Of a stretch of 64,000 bases of DNA, positions 26,209 through 35,934 are shown piece by piece; position 1 is the first letter of the stretch; each line of letters opens with the position of its first letter. Position numbers and translations under genes: made by a program. The notes under the pieces were generated by a model, which made no database searches, was not told where the DNA came from, and was given only the letters and a program-made list of their open reading frames with translations. This DNA is from Eutreptiella sp. 'Long Island Sound 2002'. Its lineage: Eukaryota > Euglenozoa > Euglenophyceae > Eutreptiales > Eutreptiaceae. The DNA is taken from assembly GCA_964036045.1 (NCBI GenBank), contig OZ038378.1, positions 171,809,285 through 171,873,284 on the forward strand, written 5' to 3'.

Positions 26209-28702
26209 GTTGTGATGCTTTTTTTTTTTATCCCTTTTTTGGGGCCGCAAGGGTTATATTAGCCTTTTCTTTGCATCCCACTTATGGGACCATAAGACGG
26301 CAGGGGTTATGTGGCTTGTGATCTCTGTAGCAAAACTGCATCGTCCAAAGGTAGCGTGAGGAGGTGAAAATTGAAGACATTTAGTTGCCAACATCCCTGA
26401 GCAATCTTATAAGACAATTTTGACAGACAAGAAGACGGACCTTTGTACCGTCCTTTTTCCTCCGCCACCAAGGCAAGAGGGTGAGAAACAAATGGCCTCT
26501 ATAAGTGCAGCCCCTGTTGCACCTCGCAGGTGTACTTGGCGCTGCATTTCACTTGGAACCGAGCAACTTGTGGAGGAGATTGGTTGATGGGCAAGGATAT
26601 TGTGTTTTGGCTTGATCCAGAGTTCTGTTGCATGGAAATTCGTTACAATATGGGGTTGGGAGCCCTTCAGCTCCCTTGCTGATCCCCTTTTTGGTGTTGC
26701 TCAAACGTATTATCTTTGGAGCAGCGGACCTTGGGCTTCCAAAAGGCCGGTGATGGTCAGTCTTGTGGTCATCAGAACCTGCCTCAAGGTAGGTGGTTGA
26801 ACACTAGGGTTTCGTTGATGAAGTTCATCACCCAAATGCTTGATGGTTTTGTGAAGGTGTATTGAGCATCGTCAATGCCGATGGTGCTTGTGCGGATCAT
26901 CAAGGGGCTAGGTGACAGTTTTTCAACACCACTTTGTATTTTGCTGGCCGCCTCTTCAGCCGCACACTACACAATCTGCACAATGAACGCCGTGCTTCAC
27001 ATTGCACATGTGGTTTGTAAAATACACCTTGCGCATTGTTCTTCAGAGCGGACTCAAACGGGCCAAAACATGCAATTGCCGCACTTCTTACTTTAGCGAC
27101 AGTCCCAGCTTGAGGGGGCAAAACCTCATGTGTGACCAAAACTTGTTTGAGTATCGCAAAGCTTCTGGTATTATTTTGGAAAAAGGGCAATTTTGACCTA
27201 ATGTTGGCCTCAATAAGGGTTGTTTCCAATGCTTTTTGGAACTTTTGGTGCACGGAAAAAGGGTGAAATGGACTCAAAATAGGCTAAAGAAACTTGTTTG
27301 AACATCCCAAAAGGACCAGTACCTTTGTTGACCATTTTTTGACCCATTTTTGGTCCCAGTGGCACTCCACCTCTTTGGCACCTGAAAGAGGTGGTTGCTC
27401 ATGCCGTGGATTTGAAGGTTGAGACAATTTGGAGTTGAAGATAGCCCACACAATACCAAGATGCAACCTTATGCACTCTACCCCGAGGCACCCTGGAAGA
27501 GGTGGTTGCTTGAAGAGTTGAATATAACATGGATTACACAGAGCTTTTTTCCCTGCACCTTTTTGATACCCTTACAAACCTATTGTCATATTGGCCCAGT
27601 CCTTTTAATTGGTGGCCACACAAAGTACTTTGTGCTTTGTGGACTTGGCATCCCATCGATTAGATCATTATGGGGTGCTGTACAGACCGGCAAGTGTACA
27701 TGTTGCAATAATGGCATCATAGAAAAGATTGGCACTCACATTGCGGAATTACTTGCATTACACTTTTTAGGAGGTGGTGCTGAATTGTTTTTTTAAATTA
27801 CTCCATAATGGCAAAAAAAGCTGGCATTCATGTTTACAGCCAAAAGAAAATGCATTGCAGTGTGATTCTTTTGTGCTTGGTTACGTTTTTTCCGGGAGCA
27901 TCAAGAGGAGGAGGAGGAGGAGGAGGAGGAGGAGGACGAGGAGGAGGAGGAGGAGGGCCATGATTCAGGGTGTATGAGATGGGGTTGTAATCCCGCCATA
28001 TGTGTGCTTGTTCAAGTAAGGCAACCCTGTCCTCTCATCTCTAGAATCAGGGTCCAACGGCTATGTCCAATGGCATCCCATCAAACCGAACCCTTGAGGA
28101 TAGGTCAAGCCTCTTGCCTGTCAGCGCACAAGCCCACACACAGACATGAGATCAGGTTGCAGTGCTTCATCATCGGTTCATGGATGTGGCCGCAACAGCA
28201 AGGCCCATTGCCTGATTTCATGAGCCAGATGAATACTGAGTGTGTCAAAGCCCTAGGCCCACGCCAGGCCCAGTCCATGGTGGGCCCAATCCGAGGATGC
28301 AGCCACCCCTCCGACCCCACCCCCCTCCTCCTTCTTCTTGAAAGTTCGTTGCTGGGTGGCGATCAAGGAAGCCCACAGAGCCAAAGGCACTGGTGAATTT
28401 TTTGGGGGCTCAATGCCCCCCCCCTTCTTTTTTTTCAATAGATAAAACCATATATGCCTGAAAATCATCATCATGACGTGGTGATTGTTATGGTGTGATC
28501 CCATGTCCAACAACCACCCGACAAGCACCTGACACACGCCGGACACAACATTCACCCAACAGCACTGCACGATCAATCTCGTGAGTAGGGCGTGGACCAT
28601 AGTCAATGAGGACGGTGTCCTTGCATTCGCTTGGAGCTTGCTATCTTGCAGTTGCACTATTTTGGCCTCTTCAGTAAATCCCCCCCACCCCCCCCTTTGT
28701 TT
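26209..28702. other. Long stretch without a supportable gene
   Basis: Probably intronic or intergenic. 27100-27400 is a diverged relic of the R1-type repeats (AAACTTGTTTGA, GACCCATTTTTGGTCCCA). A (GGA)n tract lies at 27905-27956. GGGACCATAAGACGGCAGGGGTTATG at 26286 (quoted as an 18-base core GGCAGGGGTTATGTGGCT) is one copy of a short motif seen again near 49-51 kb. Confidence 0.4.
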
Positions 28703-28821
28703 GGGCCCTTTGGAAAGTGGCCTTGACAACTTTGCGGCACCTCATCTAGGCCCTCAAGAAAGTGGCCTTGACAACTTTGCAAAACCTTGTCTAGGCCTTC
28801 CGGAAAGTGGCTTTGACAATG
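28703..28821 (+). repeat. Tandem repeat, ~46-bp unit, 2.6 copies
   Basis: Units start at 28703, 28749 and 28794; each contains GAAAGTGGCCTTGACAAC (one change in the third). Non-coding. Confidence 0.8.
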
Positions 28822-28861
28822 GGGGATGTGCTGACCAGTCCCATCCACACCCAACCAACCA

Positions 28862-29200
28862 GCCCACACGGTGGTGGTGAGCACCCTGCAAAGTCCACAG
28901 CCTTGGGAAAAGCTTTGTGTGGAGCGTGCCAGCACCGGCATGGAGGCACTCCAAGGGGCAGGTACAGCACTTGTGAGTAGTGGGATAGGTGTCCCACTCT
29001 CATGTGGTAAAATTAGTTTTCTCCAGTTGTTACAGGTAGCCAAGCAGGCTGCCCACCTCTCACCTTTTAACGTGCCCTCTTCGCCCTCAACCCAATTGGG
29101 GGTCAATCAACCCACCTATCCATGAGTGAAGGATTTCCTCCTCAAAAGGCGTGTACACCTGACAGAATCTACCAGTATTCTCTTTCAGCCTTTACGCCCC
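28862..29200 (+). repeat. Dispersed repeat family A, copy 2 (longest)
   Basis: Runs GGTGGTGAGCACCCTGCAAA, CTTGGGAAAAGCTTTGTGTG, GTGCCAGCACCGGCATGGAG, GTGTCCCACTCTCA, TTTTCTCC, CTGCCCACCTCTCACC, CTCCTCAAAAGGCGTGTACA, and ATTCTCTTTCAGCCTTTACG. It is the reference copy for the family; copies at 32.0-32.4 and 32.8-33.0 kb cover its right and left parts, and 34.73-34.92 kb its left and central part. Confidence 0.55.
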
Positions 29201-29539
29201 CGAAGAAAGGCTATCTAATTGGTTGGCAGGTTGGTTGGCCAAGACCTCAAGCTACAACGGTCAGACGGGCTTGCCATGCGTAGACAAGGCAATGCTGGCG
29301 CAGTGGAGATGGGATGCTGATGCACAGATGCAATGGTCCCCTGGTCGCCAAGTCAGACGTGGTCAAGAGGAGCTGGATTTTACTAAGTTGGACACAAGGG
29401 GGCACACTCAGCGCAGTGCAACTATTTGGGCGTCCGGCCGTACTAGAGACCCATACTTTGAGATACTAGGGGCTATGGGGCATCATGGTGACCCCTAGCG
29501 GAGGTTTTGACTTCTGAATTTGTCCCCCTTCTTCGCAAC

Positions 29540-30546
29540 CCAAACCACTTGCCAAGAAAACTAAGAGAAGGAAGCACCCCGATAAACCTCGGACATTCAC
29601 CGAGGAGGAGGTGGCAAAGATGAACAAACAAACGGAAGATAAGATTCTTGAGATGTTGCTCCATGTACATGAGAAAAGCATTGGGGCGCACCCCCTTGAC
29701 CCTCAAGCAGATGGTGTTCAATGGTGGATTAAGCGTTGCGGCGGATCTCGGTCGATGAGACTGCAGATTAGTTATATGGGTCTTGATGCCTACTCTGCCG
29801 AGGAGTTTTGGCTGAAGTATGGGCACGAGGACATACTTCCGCGCAAGCATTTGTTCCGCTTCTTTTTCTTCTTCTTTTTTCATCCTTTGTGATGTCCTCT
29901 TCAATGTGAATTATGCGGGTTGCATATGTAAGGTAACGGTTGCCATTGACAGTCTTGGCAACATTGTATGGATTTGTCCGTTGGCCCCACGGACATCGGC
30001 GGATGTTCTCATTTGGGATCACGAGGGGCCCAAAAGGGTGAAGGGACATTACATGGATTATGAGATTGGCTCCATGGATGGTGCATACAAGGGGCGCCTC
30101 CATGTGGTATGGCCCTCTATCGGTCGAAAGACTTTGACGGAGCGCCAAAAGGAATACAACGATGTGCATGGTTTCTATAGGGCACGGATTGAGCACTTGT
30201 TTGCACGCATGTGGCATTGGGGCATTGTAAGGAACATATGGAGGGGATCCGGTACTGATTTGCATGAGTACGTGCGTGTACTCTTGCATTTGCAGCAATT
30301 TTTGATTCGAAGACAAGTACGGTACCCTCCATATGGTCCATGGGAACATGTACCCGCACATGTATGGACCGCACCTACACAGGAGGACAATGATGATGAG
30401 GATGTTGTGGGTGACAATGGGGATGTATGTGCCCTTTGTTGCACCAAGTCTGACCCTCAGAAGATGTCCATGTGTGAAAAGTGTCAGTTGCAATATTGTA
30501 CAGATTGCATTGACACGCATACATGTGACAATGTCACGGTGCTTTA
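29540..30546 (+). pseudogene. DDE (Harbinger/IS4-like) transposase with C-terminal zinc finger, internally deleted
   Basis: N-terminal part (29545-29890): basic QPKPLAKKTKRRK, then FTEEEVAKMNKQTEDKILEM and a helical region ending in EDILPRKHLFRF followed by a poly-pyrimidine tract and a stop. C-terminal part (about 29890-30546): VTVAIDSLGNIVWICPLAPR, TSADVLIWDHEG (second catalytic Asp) and YNDVHGFYRARIEHLFARMW (catalytic Glu), the layout of DDE_Tnp_4-type cut-and-paste transposases. The region that should carry the first Asp is absent between the two, so the copy is inactive. A cross-brace zinc finger closes the protein (CALC, CEKC, CTDC spaced pairs, last residues VTVL). Joining by an intron is possible but the missing block is too long for splicing alone to explain. 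Confidence 0.55.
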
Positions 30547-31746
30547 ATTCAGCAACTGTGTCATGTTGTGCACACAAGTTGCTCATCCTCATTTTGTACT
30601 TCTTGGACAATTGAACAGAAAGAAGGACGTGTGTTGTTGAGAGTGGACATTTGGGGTTGCGACCATCGCTGTTCATGGCTTTTCGCATTTTGCATGATGT
30701 CTTATGTAGAGGGAAGGTAGCTTGCATTTGTCTTCAACTGCGGTAGTTCAGGTGACCTGAATTGAGGGGCCTTTGGAAGGGGTGGGTCTGGGGTCTCTTC
30801 GGGGGGAACCTAGTGGAAAAGTAGCGTGCGCAGTGCAGGGGGGCAATGGACTGTGCACTTACTGTACGTATGTTTTTATGCATGTTTTCACATGCCACCA
30901 AATCAGGCATCATGTGCCGCTTCGTAGTATCCGCTCTGTTGCAGCCAAACCATGGAGTAGGATGACACAGCATCTTGGGGGGATCCCTTCCCCCCCCCAT
31001 ACAGTCCTTTGTATTACACTTCCCACCTCATGTGTGTCGGAGAGCATACTCCACACTTCACGGGCATGGGAATGACTTCTTGTGAGGCCTTCCCACTCCA
31101 GCAGGGGAGTGGAGGCCCAGGGGGCAGCGTGTGAGCAGTGGAATCAACAGTCCACTCTCACCCACAACCCTCGAGGCGCAATTTGATGGCGAGCAGAGAA
31201 CAAGTAGCCTTTGCGTTGGTAAGCTACGGCACGTAAGAATGCTGGTGGTGTTTTAAACTGGTTTGCCGCCCTCTGGAAGCACCAACGACCTCAATCTACA
31301 CACAAAACAGTCACACAATAGACGTGGCACTGGGCACCGATTGTATTCCACAGTCCTCAACCAGCCTTCATGGAAGCCGCCTGCCAGCTGAGCACTTGGC
31401 GTCCATAATACTGTCTATGCCATATGCCAGAGCCTCCCACATTATAACCGCACCCTCCTTTATACCCTCTCCCCAGCCCCACCCACGAATGACCCAAATC
31501 AACAAAAGCAGGCCACACAACACATACCGCAACGGACACTGGTTGTGCTGCGCGGTACCCAACCAGCTTTCATGGAACAACCCTCGGGTGCCAAGAAGCA
31601 GAGCTTGAACATGGACATGCAGTTTGCTCCATTTTTGTTTGAACCTCACTGGATTCAATGGCACTTACTCAGAAATGCTCCGGTCTAAACCCTCCTCCTA
31701 TTGTCCTGTCCACCGGAGCCCCCTGATGTGTTCCTGCATCACCCAG
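30547..31746. other. Stretch without a supportable gene
   Basis: Contains a palindromic pair near 31094-31120 (CCTTCCCACTCC and its near-inverse GGAGTGGAGGCC) and a C10 run near 30990. No coding exon recognised. Confidence 0.4.
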
Positions 31747-31960
31747 GCATGAAGGGGAGTTTTACAAGCACAACGATGCGCCATACAAGTACAAGCGCTC
31801 CCATGATAAACAGAAAGGGGCTGAGCGGATGGCGATGTCCTGCTTTTATGATCGGAGCGCGGGGGACACGGAGGAACGCAGCACTTGCAAAACGGTCGTG
31901 ATGCGCCAGGGTACGAACTACAACCCGGAGATGGAATCCCTCGCTTCATTTCGTAGCATG
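31747..31960 (+). CDS. Strong internal exon, unknown protein
   Basis: Acceptor CATCACCCAG at 31746, donor ATG|GTGTTG after 31960. One base precedes the first full codon. Translation is hydrophilic and clearly protein-like: HEGEFYKHNDAPYKYKRSHD, then KQKGAERMAMSCFYDRSAGD, TEERSTCKTVVMRQGTNYNP and EMESLASFRSM. Third codon positions are G/C-rich compared with flanks. The other two frames are interrupted or compositionally odd. Family unknown; possibly the same gene as the 25909 and 34444 exons. The frame stays open a little past the donor, so the exact 3' boundary is uncertain. Confidence 0.5.
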
Positions 31961-32019
31961 GTGTTGCCCCATCTTTGCTTTAAAAGCACAGCACAGCACT
32001 CTCAGATGGACGGTCTAAC

Positions 32020-33060
32020 CCCCCCCCCCCCCACCAAGGAGTAGCAGGACAACTGTCCCGCTCTTGCACAGTAAAAACAATTTTCCCTTGGCTGTTAAGC
32101 CCCACTGGCTGCCCACTTCTCGCAGTTTTTTGAACCTGCCCGTCTCACCACCAACCCAACGGGTGGGCAACCCACCCACCTGTCCACAAGTGGAGGATTC
32201 CCTCCTCAAAAGGCGAACACGTGCGTACACCCAGAAGTACCAACTGGCATACCCTTTCAGCATTTTTGGCACCCCCCCCCCCCAAAGGACACCTCCTGGG
32301 CCCAATAACTGGGCAACACTGCGACACAGCGACACCCTACCCCCACCTGAGCGTCCTCTTCAGGGGAGCACCTCTCCACGGCCGCCATAGGAACATGGTC
32401 GGCAGGGGTGGGGGTGGGGGGCACAGACATTGCTCAGCAGCCCGGGGGGGGGGGGGGGGGCTGGGCACCCAGGGTAAAGCCTCAGTCCTGCAGCTGGCCA
32501 ATACCTGGGTGTCGGTGCACCTATGGTGGGGTTCGTTTCAAACATAGTGGGGGGCTTGCTGGAACCCACACCCGATGTAACACCATACCCCCTGCAGCAG
32601 GTCGATACCTGTTCGGGTGCAGTCCGGGTGGGGTGGGGGGGGGGGGGGGGGGGCTGCCATTGTGTTTTTTGGGGTGGGGGTTGACGGGAGGATACACCAA
32701 AAAAGAGCACAAAAACCTATGACAAATTGCCTGGAACCACTGAGGGGTACTACTTGATGATCCAGAACCTCCTCACCCTGAATTGCATTTTCCGCATCAG
32801 TGGTGGTGAGCACCCTCCAAACTCTGTGGTATTGGGAAAGGCTCTGTGTGAAGCATGATGGTGCCAGCATGGGAGGGGCAGAAGCTGCAAGTGTGAGCAG
32901 AGGGGCAACTGTCCGCCCCGCTGTCACCTAGAAACATGCCCAGTAGCTTGGTGCTAGCAATGTAAACAATTTACTTTAAAACAGCAATCCGTACACCCAG
33001 AAGTACCAAGCGGCAGCCTTTATGGCAAAATTTTCGAAATATGCATGCCCAATGAGTTTC
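32020..33060 (+). repeat. Dispersed repeat family A, copies 3 and 4, with poly-C/G runs
   Basis: Copy 3 (32040-32380): GACAACTGTCCCGCTCTTGC, AATTTTCCCTTGG, CTGCCCACTTCTCGC, CTCCTCAAAAGGCG, CCAGAAGTACCAACTGGCA, CCCTTTCAGC. Copy 4 (32802-33030): GGTGGTGAGCACCCTCCAAA, GGAAAGGCTCTGTGTGAAGC, GGTGCCAGCATGGGAGG, GGCAACTGTCC, CCCAGAAGTACCAA. C14 at 32020-32033, G18 near 32443-32460 and G17 near 32637-32653 punctuate the region. No gene. Confidence 0.5.
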
Positions 33061-33397
33061 AGTCAAGGGGGCCACCCCGCCAGTAGCACCACAGAATATG
33101 CCTGCAGCTGCTGTGCACCATTGATGTGTGCCGCTTGGGGACCTGCATCCACTGGCCCTGTGCTACAATTCCCACATCATTTGTGGGGGGAGAGCACCCT
33201 TCAAATTTCACGCATTGGAAGGGACTGAAGACGAGGCCTGTCAGCGCCATTCTTTCCTCCCCACATTGGGGTCCTGCGACAGCAGGGGGTATGTACCCTT
33301 TTCTCGGGTGCTTTGGGGGGGGGGTAGGCAAGGGTGCACCAAATGCTGACATAGTGTTTATCCCTCAACAGCGCATGACTCAAGACTCCAAAATTGG

Positions 33398-33640
33398 TTG
33401 TTTGGTATTGTGCCAACTCACAATGATCAAGTATTCCATCAACAGCATGTCATAGCCCCTCATAATTATTGTGGATCACACCATTTTCTGTGGCTGGCAA
33501 TGCGCACAGCACAAGGCGCAACAGGATTTGGCTTCTCCTGGGGTCAAGCCCTGTATTGGGGTGGGTGGTTGGAGGCTCTGGAGCACCCCCTCTCTTCATC
33601 ATTGGCGAAGTTCCCAACAGCCGCATGCCGAAGGAGTATG
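33398..33640 (+). CDS. Possible exon, unknown protein
   Basis: One frame reads LFGIVPTHNDQVFHQQHVIA, then PHNYCGSHHFLWLAMRTAQG and ATGFGFSWGQALYWGGWLEA before losing protein character near 33640. Rich in aromatic and His residues. No confident splice sites. It lies between other coding islands on the same strand and may be part of one gene. Confidence 0.3.
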
Positions 33641-34106
33641 GGGCTCCTTCCCCACGGACAGATCCCGATGGGGGGAGGGCGGGGGGGCTCCGGCCCTCGT
33701 CTAGTCACTCACCAGGCTGGAACGGGGTTTCTGTGGTGCCATGGTCATGTCCGCCAACAGATTCAAACATCATGCTGTACCAGAGCACGACCGGACCAAA
33801 CCAGGCCAGACCCCTGTCAGAAAAAGTTTCTCAAAGAACATCACCAGGGTTCCGCTCAATGAGAAGAGAGGGGGCGAGAGAGAGGGAGGGGGCTCTGGGA
33901 TCCAAACGTTTTGCGTGCCCAACATGGCACAAGACAGTCATTGGGGAGACAGGCAAGGGAATATTCTGCTGTAATTCTAGTGTTGCAGTGAAAGATTTTG
34001 GCCCCTTGTAAACGGGGGTTGGCATGCGGTGCAAGCAAGACCCCCCCCCCCCCGGCGGTGCACATCTGGACTGGTTGAACAGGTATGATCCCCTGTCCCT
34101 GCCCCC
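33641..34106. other. Spacer without a supportable gene
   Basis: A C14 run lies at 34041-34054. Short open frames here are low in protein character. Confidence 0.3.
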
Positions 34107-34325
34107 ATGTTGTCGTTCGTCATGCACACTGCTGGGACACATGTGTTTTGGGATGGTAAATTCACAACAGTTTTGTCCAAACAACACTTTCCCTGTTGGT
34201 TCTACAATGCTTGGGGGTTTGCCGCTGACTGCAATGGAGGTTGTGAAGAATTAGCGCTGTCTGTGGACAGGGATCCACAGGCTTTAATGCAGGGTTGGCA
34301 CAGGCTGTACACAGGCACAGGCTAA
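34107..34325 (+). CDS. Possible exon, unknown protein
   Basis: The frame THVFWDGKFTTVLSKQHFPC, WFYNAWGFAADCNGGCEELA, LSVDRDPQALMQGWHRLYTG ends in TAA-proximal stop at 34323-34325. Aromatic/Cys-rich and protein-like. No clear acceptor; could be the end of a gene or a relic. Confidence 0.3.
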   Translation: MLSFVMHTAGTHVFWDGKFTTVLSKQHFPCWFYNAWGFAADCNGGCEELALSVDRDPQALMQGWHRLYTGTG

Positions 34326-34443
34326 AGAAAGTTAGCATCCGTTATACTGAAGGAGTCATGCATGCTTCAAAGAAACGATGATCAAGGCTTTGGAGAGGCC
34401 TTGCGCGCGGTGCTGCCATCCTCTGCTTCATGCCTCTGCGCAG

Positions 34444-34572
34444 GTTGCCCTTCTTAAAGAGGAATTCATCGATGATGTTAAGAATCCGGTTGTCTCGTAC
34501 GAGCGCAATTTTATCACTGGGGAGTTGGCCATTACGCTCTGGCCCCCGGGCATGTACGAGAAGGCCCACTCG
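34444..34572 (+). CDS. Strong internal exon, 43 codons, unknown protein
   Basis: Acceptor CCTCTGCGCAG, donor CACTCG|GTATGC; 129 bases, phase 0 at both ends, like the 25909 exon. Reads VALLKEEFIDDVKNPVVSYE, RNFITGELAITLWPPGMYEK, AHS. The mix of charged and hydrophobic residues and the precise boundaries make it convincing. No family recognised. Confidence 0.55.
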
Positions 34573-34724
34573 GTATGCCTGACCTATGCAACACCCATCC
34601 CTCGGTACACAACTGCGGGTGGGATACGGGGACTGCAGAAGGGAGACAAAGCAGGGACCCCTTGCATGTTAAGGCGTTAAGGCGAGAGTCAGGGATGAGG
34701 ATACTGGGGTGTAGCAGCCGGATC

Positions 34725-34920
34725 AGTCGCAGTTGTGTTACCCTTGGCCGAGACTTTGTGTGAAGCATACCGGCGCCGGCATGAGAGGGACACCCTGGGG
34801 CAGAAGCAGCACCAGTGGGCAGAAGGACAATTGTCTCACTCTCACCCACCAAAAATAGCTTTCCCCACCGTTTGTGGACAAGCAACATAGTCTCCACCCT
34901 CTCCGCTTTGCCATGTTCAT
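34725..34920 (+). repeat. Dispersed repeat family A, copy 5
   Basis: Matches copy 2 at CTTGGCCGAGACTTTGTGTG, CCGGCGCCGGCATGAGAGG, GGACAATTGTCTCACTCTCA and TAGCTTTCCCCACC. Non-coding. Confidence 0.5.
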
Positions 34921-35589
34921 TGTCTGGCAGGTGGCCCGTGCCCCAGTGCTTGTTTACTGTCTATTTTGCCTCCCAGGTACAATTACCACCCCTTGCAAGA
35001 GACAAGACACAATCGACGGGATTCTTCCTGGGATTCTTCCTGTGTAATTATAGACTCGCCGGGAGGAGGAGATACAACGCGCAAATAGCATGTTCCACAA
35101 TTTTTTGAGTGGCCCAATGGCAACGCTGTACAAGCTTGGACAGCAACACAGGAAATGGAAAAACCAGAATCAGGTGAACCCAATGCAATCTGCTACTGTC
35201 CATTTTGCAACCAAATGGGCCAAAAATGTGGTGTCCCAAAATGATCCTAGGTAATTTGGGATGCCCCTTTAAGGGGTTTTGGCCCGTTTTCATTTGCCCC
35301 ATTTTGACTTTTACAAGTTCCTCAATGCCTTAAAAACGGGCCCAGAACGCAAGAACGCCGTCTCCCAAAAGCAATACCGTGGACCGGGTCGAGACGAGGG
35401 GAAACCTGAACCGACCCTCAATAGTGAATTTCATATGCTTTGCTGCTGACAAGACATTTCAATGTAATGATGGGCCATTGTCCAAGTCTTGGGAATCAAG
35501 TATATTCTGGCGGGGGGCGCACCCCCTCCTTCCGCTCAAGCAAGTTTCTGGGCAGGGATGGGGGGGCAGTGTACAGCCCGCGTGGAAGG
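34921..35589. other. Stretch without a supportable gene
   Basis: 35210-35330 resembles the R1-type repeats (CCCAAAATGATCCTAGG, CCCATTTTGACTTTT) but is strongly diverged. Nothing else recognised. Confidence 0.4.
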
Positions 35590-35876
35590 GGGCATTGGCC
35601 TGACTGAGGTTGGATTCCTTTGCTCCTAAGAGAACTGAAATGGAGCAAGCATTGAACGATATGTTCACTGGACACAAAGCACACATCGACTTTCCTGGAT
35701 CCCCTTGTACGGGTTCCAAATGCCGTCTTCAGCTTGTCTGAGTTTCGAAGGTTGGGTAACATCTGGTCTCCCCATCTTAGTCCAGCAGATTCAATTAATT
35801 CAGTCAGTTGAGCCTCTTCTGAGGGGGAGGGGGGCTCTATTGCCCCGCCAACCTTTGCAATTGAATATCCGCCCAC
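35590..35876 (-). pseudogene. Possible LINE endonuclease relic
   Basis: On the minus strand, EEAQLTELIESAGLRWGDQM, then KLKTAFGTRTRGSRKVDVCF and VSSEHIVQCLL resemble the late part of the apurinic-endonuclease-like domain of LINEs (L..LI.S.GL, T..RG.SR.D..FVS). About 95 residues are open; upstream motifs (N, E, GDFN) are not identifiable. It abuts the left end of the DNA transposon at 35935, which may have landed in an old LINE. Confidence 0.4.
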
Positions 35877-35934
35877 CCTCTGGCTGCATTGGATTGTATG
35901 TAGGACTGTTAACCATGTATCATCATGAGGCTGA

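Noticed and set aside
29768-30727. Antisense 319-codon frame
   Set aside because: Shadow of the DDE transposase; the plus strand carries the recognisable catalytic and zinc motifs.
32538-32927. Pro/Ser-rich antisense frames over poly-G runs
   Set aside because: Homopolymer artefacts without protein character.
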